A stretch of DNA of 64,000 bases from Prevotellaceae bacterium. GTDB taxonomy: Bacteria > Bacteroidota > Bacteroidia > Bacteroidales > Bacteroidaceae. A program made the translations under genes and the position numbers. The notes under the pieces are model-generated. The model worked only from the letters and a program-made list of their open reading frames with translations, did not search any database and had not been told where the DNA came from. Shown in pieces: positions 51,889 through 59,224 of this stretch. Position 1 is the first letter of the stretch; the number at the start of each line of letters is the position of its first letter. The stretch covers positions 26,165-90,164 of the forward strand of contig JAHZGX010000001.1 of assembly GCA_019420585.1 (NCBI GenBank), written 5' to 3'.

Positions 51889-52289
51889 CCCCAATCGGCA
51901 TTAATCCCTTTATAAGAACTTTTCCTCTGCCAAGAGAGAGTCGCGTGCGGTGCGTTGGCCAACCGCACCGCAGCCCCCCCAAAAAAAAACGGTTGTGGGG
52001 CAATCCTCCGCATTATTTCCATATTGGCATATATGAAATGAGGAGTGGGCAGTGCCGTAACCGGCACGCCCACTCCTCTTCATTGTCTGTAAGCCCTGCG
52101 CGCTCCGCCTTGCCACGCGCAGAAATGGAAAAGCCGCCACAGGATTGCACGGGACAGTGAGTCCGCAAGAATCCCGGGGCATCCCCGAATCCTGCTCCCG
52201 CATGCGGAGCCATCCGAAAAGTACGGGAGAGGAGACAGGGGGGGGAGAAACCTGCGGCTGTCCGTGCAGCCTGTGCCGGCCTGGCTGGC
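51889..52289. other. Gap with hairpins between convergent arms
   Basis: No gene. It begins with a fragment of the palindromic repeat (AACCCCAATCGG-CATTA near 51889). A stem-loop at 51946-51972 follows, then C7 and A9 runs (51974-51989), the strong stem-loop at 52040-52078, and a G8 run at 52238-52245. Confidence 0.6.
52040..52078. terminator. Strong GC-rich stem-loop, probable bidirectional terminator
   Basis: GAGGAGTGGGC and GTGCCG (52040-52057, one bulged A) pair with CGGCAC and GCCCACTCCTC (52062-52078) around a 4-nt loop. It lies between the two convergent arms of the block. Confidence 0.7.
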
Positions 52290-54536
52290 TTACTCCACGC
52301 CGTCGCGCACGCAGCGCACGGCACATCCGGATCGCGGCTGAAGCGAATTCTGGCTTCTGACAGTTCCTACAACACCGGCACTTCCCGAGGGCAAACCGCC
52401 GTCATGGTCGTTACTGCTACTTGTACTATTACGCCATGCAAAATAATAAAGTTGCGAGGCGGCGCAATCTATTGTATTCGTCACGGCACCGCAACTCATC
52501 CAGCGGTAAGAGCTGATGCCGTAGGAATCACGGCTTCCGCCACCTTGCAGATTGCCGGTCTGCGCAAAGAAGTTGCCTTCGGCATCATCGGCGTTCCGCT
52601 TCATGAAGATGCCATAGCCGTGCTGTTTCTTGTTGTCAACACTCATGCCGATGCGGTCCATGGTCACGCCCTTGGGCAGATAGCGGGTTACCGATCCGTC
52701 AGGAACTGGCTCTATCACGCAGCTTATGGCATCGCGCAGAGAGGGATAGCTCTCGCTGCCGTCTGATGGGTTGGTCATGGACATGACACCCTTCAACTGA
52801 TTGTAGTTCTTGTCCACCGGGATGAAGTAAGTATAGGCATAGTAGTTCGGGACGCGATAGCCTACGGGCGAAGGGTCGTAGATGGTCTTGACATCGGTCC
52901 AGCCTTCCACGTTCTTGCCGCTGAAGCGTCCGTCACCCCACAGCATGTCGTTGTGCTTATAGAGCCAATCGGACACGCCTGCTGTGGTATAGAGGTCAAT
53001 GAAAGCGGCAGGATGCTGGATGGCATACAGGATGGTGGCCTCATCAGCTGCCGGTTTGAGGATGTTGTACTTGTTGGCCAGCAGATCCACCTCCTGGCCG
53101 TCTGCACCATAATACTTGCCTGAGTTTGGGAACGGGTCTTTGCGGCCCCACTGGTAGAGCATGGCATTTATCACGCGGGCTTCGATGGAGGCATCCCGTT
53201 CGCCGGCCTTGGGGCAACGCTCGGCATCTGTTGCGGGGAATGCGCCGAGGTCGCGGTCCATCATCCGGACTGAACTGTAGGCGAGCGGTGTCGCTGCCAC
53301 GGTACGCGTCTCGTAGGTGAAGTCCTGCGGCAGCGTGTCCCCCACGCCCCAGACGTGCCAGCTCCAGAGGATGGTGCCTGCGGTGTCGTAGACGGCGATG
53401 ACGGCGTTGCCCACGTTGCCGGTGGTGGTGTAGTATACCCGGCCGTCACGGAGTTCCACCTTGCCCACGAAGCCGCTCACGTCCTCCCACAGCAGCCTTG
53501 CCGATGCGGGGCTGATGCTGGCATCCTCGGTGTGGAAGCCCGCACCGGGGATGATGCCCTTCTGGCCGTTGCCTATCACGGTGGCCTTGAAGTCATGCTC
53601 GCCCGCAGTGGTTATCATGTAGCAGTTGGCCGTCTCCTCCTCGGGCTCCCCTGGGAGTTCCTCCACCTCCATGCCGTCCTGGAACTCACTGAGGGCCAGG
53701 TTGAAGGTGTACACCGAGTTGGGGGCAAAGTCATAGGCAATGTGGCGGGTGAAGGTGGCCGTGTGCCTGTCCGTGGTCACGGTGACGGCCACCTCGTCGT
53801 CGGCGTGCAGGTCGGGTGCCACGGACATGTAGGCCGTGCAGGTCTTCCCGGCCTTGAGTTCCGGGGTGTCCGTCCACTGCACCGTCACGGCGTGGGACGT
53901 GCTGCCGGTGAACCGGTATGAGCCGGTGATGGCATCGAAGGTGAAGTCGCCGGCCAGTTCCCGGCCTTCGGGCAACTCCAGCGTCACGCCCTTCAGGCGC
54001 TCGCCCGAGAGCAGGGTGCCCGTGGCGTTGACGTTGAAGCGGAGCAGGGCGAAGACGTGGCTGAAGTCGAACTCGCCCTCCGCGCCCTCGCGCCGGCGGC
54101 CATACTTCCAGTCGCCCGTGAGGCTTCCCGTCGCTGAGTCATAGGACTGCCGGGCGGGCAGCTGTCCGGCCAGGGTCTTGGGGTCGGCACCGTCGTTGGC
54201 GGTGCTGTAGGGGTAATAGGCATATTCAGGCCCGGCGCAGTTGCCTGAGAAGGAGGCGCGCCCAGCGGGCCGGGTGGCATCACACGTGAAGCGGGCGTTG
54301 ACGACCGTGCCGCCGAACACGCCGATGGCATCATCCGGCGTCCACAGGATGCCCACGTGGCCGCCGAAGTAGTCCGTGGGGTCGATGGCGGTGCGTGAGG
54401 ACACCCCTGCTTCCCCTCCAATGTTGGCGATGATTACAGTCTCTGCTTCCGGATTCGTCACGGCCGGTACCGTGTTCTCGCACGAGACAGTTGCAAGCGC
54501 AAGAGCACAGGCGATGACGTAGATGTTTTTGTTCAT
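52290..54536 (-). CDS. Fimbrillin-like surface lipoprotein with FISUMP-like C-terminus
   Basis: A 748-aa lipoprotein; the ATG at 54536 gives a signal ending VSCEN, while a longer upstream frame would hide it. The N-terminal half (about 40-310) is fimbrillin-like and paralogous to the head of the GH27 fusion: SSRTAIDPTDY, ILWTPDDAIGVFG, FDFSHVFALLRFNV. The C-terminal half (MMDRDLGAFPA, LYQWGRKDPFPN, DPSPVGYRVPN, GCAVRCVRD) resembles FISUMP-type domains found on Bacteroidota surface proteins. It is in the right arm of the invertible block, mirror to the GH27 fusion gene. It may be a stalk or tip component or an adhesin. Confidence 0.82.
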   Translation of the reverse strand: MNKNIYVIACALALATVSCENTVPAVTNPEAETVIIANIGGEAGVSSRTAIDPTDYFGGHVGILWTPDDAIGVFGGTVVNARFTCDATRPAGRASFSGNCAGPEYAYYPYSTANDGADPKTLAGQLPARQSYDSATGSLTGDWKYGRRREGAEGEFDFSHVFALLRFNVNATGTLLSGERLKGVTLELPEGRELAGDFTFDAITGSYRFTGSTSHAVTVQWTDTPELKAGKTCTAYMSVAPDLHADDEVAVTVTTDRHTATFTRHIAYDFAPNSVYTFNLALSEFQDGMEVEELPGEPEEETANCYMITTAGEHDFKATVIGNGQKGIIPGAGFHTEDASISPASARLLWEDVSGFVGKVELRDGRVYYTTTGNVGNAVIAVYDTAGTILWSWHVWGVGDTLPQDFTYETRTVAATPLAYSSVRMMDRDLGAFPATDAERCPKAGERDASIEARVINAMLYQWGRKDPFPNSGKYYGADGQEVDLLANKYNILKPAADEATILYAIQHPAAFIDLYTTAGVSDWLYKHNDMLWGDGRFSGKNVEGWTDVKTIYDPSPVGYRVPNYYAYTYFIPVDKNYNQLKGVMSMTNPSDGSESYPSLRDAISCVIEPVPDGSVTRYLPKGVTMDRIGMSVDNKKQHGYGIFMKRNADDAEGNFFAQTGNLQGGGSRDSYGISSYRWMSCGAVTNTIDCAASQLYYFAWRNSTSSSNDHDGGLPSGSAGVVGTVRSQNSLQPRSGCAVRCVRDGVE

Positions 54537-54723
54537 TATGTTTGGTTTATGTAAAAAAATGGTGTCAGGATAGCAGGTTGTCAGTCGAAAGGGACACCCT
54601 TCCATGGGGGAAGGGCGTGGTTCCGGAGGCTGTCTGCCCATGTCGGCTCTGAATTACATTCATTATATACACATATTCTGGCCTGGTTCCTTGCATGTCA
54701 GGCCTATATTTTGTTTAATATTA

Positions 54724-54757
54724 CATGAGGGTATGCCTTTTCTGGCATACCCTCATG
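54724..54757 (-). terminator. Terminator after lipoprotein B
   Basis: A perfect 14-bp stem (54724-54737 with 54744-54757) has a 6-nt loop and lies 22 bp after the stop of the minus-strand gene. The 3' side is only weakly T-rich. Confidence 0.7.
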
Positions 54758-54778
54758 CGGTTGGGGGATTCACTCCGC

Positions 54779-57511
54779 CTATTTCAGCGGATTCTGGGAG
54801 TTGTTCGTGAAGTGGGAGTTCACGTGTTTCTGGACTTCGGGAGCAGAATCGGCATCCCTGCGGTGGAGGTGAAACGCCTTGTTGTTGTTGACGACTGCGC
54901 GGATGAGTTCCGACGACTTGTAGGTCTCCTCCTGCCCGTCAGGTGCAATCGCGTAGTTCATGAACACCAGACCCAGGGGAACCTGCTGGCGGGTGGGGTT
55001 GGAAAGGCGGGTCACGACGTAGGGGTTCAGATTTCCGGCGACATTTAGGCAAGTGGATTCTGTAGCCGTATTTGCCCCACCTGTATAACCACCAATCATG
55101 GTCTCATAGAACGTACGGTGCAGGCCGCCGGCATAGTTCTTGGCAGCCTCATCGTTCATCTTGTCGATGGCACCCTGTCGTTCAGAGAGCGAACTTCCAT
55201 ATCCCGTAATATTATCCAGTTCTGTAAAACACCAGCGGAGCGCTGAATTAGGTGTGCCTGTATCTCCATTATCATAGGGTGCAACCGCGCCTCCCCACTG
55301 AAGATTGATGGTAAGGGGAGCACTTTTAGAACCGTCTATCCACCGGGAGAACAATGCGGGGCTCCTTTCCTCCCATCCTATGCCTGTGGTCATTGAGCCT
55401 TCATTGCCCGCTTCGTTGGTGTTGACCTTGAAGATGACCTTCCCCTGGACATCGCCGATGGTTGTCTCGGCCGTGATTTCCTCTTTGTATACTTTGTCAT
55501 CCAGGCGTCTCAGGCAGGAATTCATGGCGATGCACCAGGCCTGGTGGCTGGTCAAAAGGGTTGTGCTGCCATAAGTAGGTGTCTCTATGGTTTCCCAGGG
55601 GTCGGAATCAGAGAATACGACCGCTGTATTCCAAACGGCATTAGCAACACTTGCTCCTGTTCCGTTCAAACTGACTCCTGTCTTCTGCCGCCGTTGAGTT
55701 ACCGTCACGGTCTTGACAGGAACGCTGACATCTCTTGTGTGACCACCATTGTCATAGCCGAACTCGAAAAACATGAAGCCGGTAGGTGACATCACATTTG
55801 CAAGGGACTTCAGTGCGTCTGACAGGGATTCAGTAGGATTTGAGGTGCTTGATGTTACGTTTCTCGTACGGTACAGCCGCAGGGCCAGCTTAGGCAACTG
55901 GTTGTATGTCTTCACGGTTCTGGTCTGAGTCACCGTCGCGTTGTCAAGGGTAATATTCGTCCCATCAATGCTGGGGGTTCCGCCTGCCACATTGGTCGAA
56001 ATGGTGCCGTCACCTTCTTTTTCATCGAGATGGGTGCCATGAAACTCCATGTTGCTGACATTGCTGCTGGTCAATTGCGTCGTAAAGTTGTGGTCGGTGT
56101 ACGGGATGGTTCCGTTTATCGTGTGCACCTCAAAGGCGCGGACTCCTGCATCGTACAGATTTTGAAAAGACACGCTACCCTGATAGTTGGTGTTTGATGC
56201 GTGCCATGCTCCCGGTATGGAGACCTCGGAGAGGTAGATGTTGGGATCCAACTGGCCAATCCACGCTTTGAGGTCGAACTCTTCCTCCCGCGAATAGAAG
56301 TAACCGAACTTCACGGGGTGTATGCTGCCGGTGACAAAGTTGTCGGGAGTAGCGAGCATCTGGTAGAAATCCCCGCAGTCCGTCTCAATGTGCACACGCA
56401 GTTGTTTCATGTTATCCTTGGTAATCTGACCGGGGATGAGGAAGGCGCGGAGGCGCAGTTGGTCCAACTTGTCAACAGGATGGCTGTCCTGGGTGGCTCC
56501 ACGCACAAACAGTATGGGGTATTCTCCGTTCTGGGATGTCGTCATGCTGACGGTAGGCTTGCCTTCTGTCACCTCCGGCACCACCCTCGTCCCGTCTTCT
56601 TCCGCCATGTCCAGTTTGAAACTGCCGGAAAGGGATATGCTGGGGTCTATCTCATAGCTCTCTGGATTTTTTCCATTTGCACCTTCGGGAACAGTGACCG
56701 CATCGATGGTCACGGACTGTATCCTGATGAACTGCCGTTGTATCTTGGCTGCATTGCCGCCAAGCGTGTTGGGGGTAATTGGCCCGTTGAACGTGAGGTC
56801 AAGCACGTCGGCAAGAACCTTGAAGTCCAGGGGCACATCACTTCCAAACCGGTCCTCCGTCATCTCCTGGCGCGCCACCATGACGGCCGCATTCATGTCG
56901 GGCAGACCGTAGATGCGCTTGGCAATTTCTTCGTTGACCTTGTTGTTTTTACCATCGTATTCCTTGTTTGCATAGTCGTTGAAACTGGTTATGTCTGCCA
57001 GTCCGTCACTCGCTTTCGCTGACTTGTACTTGTACTTCACGGGATCCTGCACGGCATCAACGGAGGCTAGGATGGTGCTTTTACCGTCAATGAGAGATTC
57101 CCCGGCCCTATCGGCAGGATAGAAGGCATAGAAGTGGTGGATACCCTTGGCTCCCCACTGCACGCCGGCATCACCCACCTTTACCACGGTGCTGGCAACA
57201 TTCTGGTTATAGGATTCTTTTATCTCATACTTAGCAAAGCCGCGTCCTGCCGCAGCCTCGGGGCAATAGATGTTGATGTATTCCTGCTCGCCATCCACGT
57301 AATTGCCCCAATAGATCTGCTGAGTTGTTTCTTCACCCAGTATGTCCCATTCGTCCTGATACATCGTGCGCGTGGCAGGCCCCTTTGAAAGGGCAAACTG
57401 AACCTCGTCGCCGCTCGAGGCAACGTGCCGATCCAGTTCCGCGAACTTGTCATTGCACCCTGTCAGGAAAAGGGGTGCGAGGGCAAGAGCCCACTTACAT
57501 TTCACGTTCAT
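54779..57511 (-). CDS. Surface lipoprotein B: fimbrillin-like plus PI-PLC-like domain
   Basis: A 910-aa lipoprotein starting MNVKCKWALALAPLFLTGC, where LTGC is the lipobox. The N-terminal part (about 20-410) follows the same plan as lipoprotein A (TRTMYQDEWD, HHFYAFYPADRAG, LDLTFNGPIT). From about 420 DPNIYLSEVSIPGAWHASNT and AGVRAFEVHTI match the PI-PLC X-domain start, with a His displaced by one position relative to the IPGTH consensus, so activity is doubtful. It is the right-arm counterpart of lipoprotein A and follows small gene B by 36 bp. Confidence 0.75.
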   Translation of the reverse strand: MNVKCKWALALAPLFLTGCNDKFAELDRHVASSGDEVQFALSKGPATRTMYQDEWDILGEETTQQIYWGNYVDGEQEYINIYCPEAAAGRGFAKYEIKESYNQNVASTVVKVGDAGVQWGAKGIHHFYAFYPADRAGESLIDGKSTILASVDAVQDPVKYKYKSAKASDGLADITSFNDYANKEYDGKNNKVNEEIAKRIYGLPDMNAAVMVARQEMTEDRFGSDVPLDFKVLADVLDLTFNGPITPNTLGGNAAKIQRQFIRIQSVTIDAVTVPEGANGKNPESYEIDPSISLSGSFKLDMAEEDGTRVVPEVTEGKPTVSMTTSQNGEYPILFVRGATQDSHPVDKLDQLRLRAFLIPGQITKDNMKQLRVHIETDCGDFYQMLATPDNFVTGSIHPVKFGYFYSREEEFDLKAWIGQLDPNIYLSEVSIPGAWHASNTNYQGSVSFQNLYDAGVRAFEVHTINGTIPYTDHNFTTQLTSSNVSNMEFHGTHLDEKEGDGTISTNVAGGTPSIDGTNITLDNATVTQTRTVKTYNQLPKLALRLYRTRNVTSSTSNPTESLSDALKSLANVMSPTGFMFFEFGYDNGGHTRDVSVPVKTVTVTQRRQKTGVSLNGTGASVANAVWNTAVVFSDSDPWETIETPTYGSTTLLTSHQAWCIAMNSCLRRLDDKVYKEEITAETTIGDVQGKVIFKVNTNEAGNEGSMTTGIGWEERSPALFSRWIDGSKSAPLTINLQWGGAVAPYDNGDTGTPNSALRWCFTELDNITGYGSSLSERQGAIDKMNDEAAKNYAGGLHRTFYETMIGGYTGGANTATESTCLNVAGNLNPYVVTRLSNPTRQQVPLGLVFMNYAIAPDGQEETYKSSELIRAVVNNNKAFHLHRRDADSAPEVQKHVNSHFTNNSQNPLK

Positions 57512-57547
57512 GTCTATATTATGTTTTCTTAGATGTTTGATTTGTCC

Positions 57548-57754
57548 CTATTTTATTTCACCCCATGCACCATCACCTGTGCTGAGGAAATCATTGCTGG
57601 TATCAGCGTCTACGCTCTGACCTGAAATTTTGACACCTTCTTTGTCGGGCTTGTCAAGATTGATTGACCCGCACAGGTTCCCTTCCGTCTCCACCTGCAC
57701 CATCCTGGTGCGGGGAGACCCGTAGTCCTTCCTTCTCTCTCCTTGTCTGTTCAT
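57548..57754 (-). CDS. Small paired protein B (shared 30-aa N-terminus)
   Basis: A 68-aa protein whose first 30 residues are identical to small protein A, coded within the right inverted repeat. Residues 31-68 differ (INLDKPDKEGVKIS, ending GDGAWGEIK). Both tails are acidic and end with a Trp near the C-terminus. No promoter box is seen on the minus strand upstream of the repeat, unlike the left copy, which lies directly behind wzc. Confidence 0.7.
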   Translation of the reverse strand: MNRQGERRKDYGSPRTRMVQVETEGNLCGSINLDKPDKEGVKISGQSVDADTSNDFLSTGDGAWGEIK

Positions 57755-57861
57755 AACCTTTCCTGAGTTAATTGGTTAGCATTATTTTTTATCCTGTTTT
57801 CCCTGTCCTTCGGCCCCTCTCCCGCGCATCCGGGATTAAACATAAACGCCTTAATGTGAAA
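57665..57861. repeat. 197-bp inverted repeat, right copy (IR-R)
   Basis: Exact reverse complement of 44990-45186. It contains the leader and first 30 codons of small gene B on the minus strand. Beyond it (57862-58012) is ordinary intergenic sequence leading to a divergent core gene. Confidence 0.97.
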
Positions 57862-57934
57862 AGTTGCGTCCGGGAAGGGGAAATCAGCACTGACGGAAAT
57901 GCCTTTTACGGCAGTATATGTGGCGGAAAAGCCT

Positions 57935-57942
57935 TATCTTTG
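57935..57942 (+). promoter_or_regulatory. -7 box for the Gfo/Idh gene
   Basis: TATCTTTG fits TANNTTTG, 70 bp before the ATG at 58013. The -33 region is not convincing. Confidence 0.45.
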
Positions 57943-58012
57943 CCCCGTTAGAACACAGGTGTGGCGTGCCACATGATAGGTTTTGACGGAACAAAAAAAA
58001 GAACAAGTACTG

Positions 58013-58990
58013 ATGAAAATAAGCATTGCAGGAACAGGCAAGATTGTGGGAGAGGTGTTGGAGATGCTGAACCGCGAGTTTGCCGGACAGATAGAGGTGA
58101 CGGGCATCTACGCCCGCGAGCAGAGTGTGGAACATGCCATTGACCTGTGCATGGCTTACGCACCTACCGGTTTCGTGTATACTGACTACGGGCGTATGCT
58201 GCAGGAGGCGGAGGCAGACTATGTATACATTGCCAATGCCAACCATGTGCACCATGAATATGCGCTCCAAGCCATGCAGGCCGGCCATAACGTGTTGGTG
58301 GAGAAGCCCATTACTGTCACGCGCGTGGAAATGGAACAGTTGATTGACTGTTCACAGCAGCGTTGTGTATATTGTCTGCCTGCTTTCAGTCTGCTTTACA
58401 ATCCGCTCTTTCGCAAATTGCAGGAGGTGGTGCCCACGCTGGGCACTCCGCGCATGGTAACTGCCCACTATGCTCAGCGCAGTTCACGCTACGACCGCTA
58501 CTTGCAGGGCGAGGTGACTCCTGTGTTTGACCCGCAAATGGCAGGAGGAAGCCTGATGGACCTTAACGTGTACAATCTCTGCTTCTGCATTGGATTGTTT
58601 GGCCCACCCCGAACCGTGGCTTATACGCCTAACCGTGGTTTCAATGGCATAGACCTCAGCGGTATACTCACCTGCCATTATCCCGGCAGCGTGGCTGCTC
58701 TGTCGGCCTCGAAAGACTCTGACGGGCTGAGTCATGGTTGCATACAATGTGAGAAGGGATGGATAGATATTCCCGGCTCAGTAAGTATCATGCGTGAGTT
58801 TACAGTGCACCGGCCGGATGCAGAGCCCGAGCGCATACGCCTTCAGGAAGAACATCACAGGCTTTGGTGGGAGTTTGAGGAAGCCCGCAGGCTGGTGGAG
58901 GACAGGCAGGACTGCCACATCACGGTGCCTTACGTAACCAGAGTGGCACAGGAGATTGCCATTGCCCTGGAGCGCATGACAATCATATAA
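58013..58990 (+). CDS. Gfo/Idh/MocA family oxidoreductase
   Basis: A 325-aa NAD(P)-dependent oxidoreductase. The ATG at 58013 gives MKISIAGTGKIVGEVLEML with the dinucleotide-binding glycines; the upstream TTG would add ten residues. ANANHVHHEYALQAMQAGHN and VLVEKPITVT include the family's EKP motif with the conserved Lys. GGSLMDLNVYNL is the expected catalytic region, although the usual His of the family appears replaced by Asn there. Substrate is unknown; sugars or cyclitols are usual. It is the first core gene after the invertible block. Confidence 0.88.
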   Translation: MKISIAGTGKIVGEVLEMLNREFAGQIEVTGIYAREQSVEHAIDLCMAYAPTGFVYTDYGRMLQEAEADYVYIANANHVHHEYALQAMQAGHNVLVEKPITVTRVEMEQLIDCSQQRCVYCLPAFSLLYNPLFRKLQEVVPTLGTPRMVTAHYAQRSSRYDRYLQGEVTPVFDPQMAGGSLMDLNVYNLCFCIGLFGPPRTVAYTPNRGFNGIDLSGILTCHYPGSVAALSASKDSDGLSHGCIQCEKGWIDIPGSVSIMREFTVHRPDAEPERIRLQEEHHRLWWEFEEARRLVEDRQDCHITVPYVTRVAQEIAIALERMTII

Positions 58991-59224
58991 ACCTTATTCC
59001 TTCGCGCGCACGCGTAATATATATAAGGTATACACTATTATGAAGCCCTTTCTGCCCGCCGGAGAACTAGATGGCATGGCATCACTGCCACGATGTGCAG
59101 GAGCAGAAAGGACTTTACCATGCCATAATGTCCATAGAGAGGACAAAATGTCTCATTCATAAACACTTGCACACATCTTGCATCCATATAGGCAGAAACC
59201 TGTAAAAGAGAAAGGAGACAAGAC

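Noticed and set aside
44990..57861. A composite transposon bounded by the 197-bp repeats
   Set aside because: The repeats contain no transposase or terminal motif, and they end inside a reading frame at a codon boundary, which fits homologous exchange between gene heads better than transposition.
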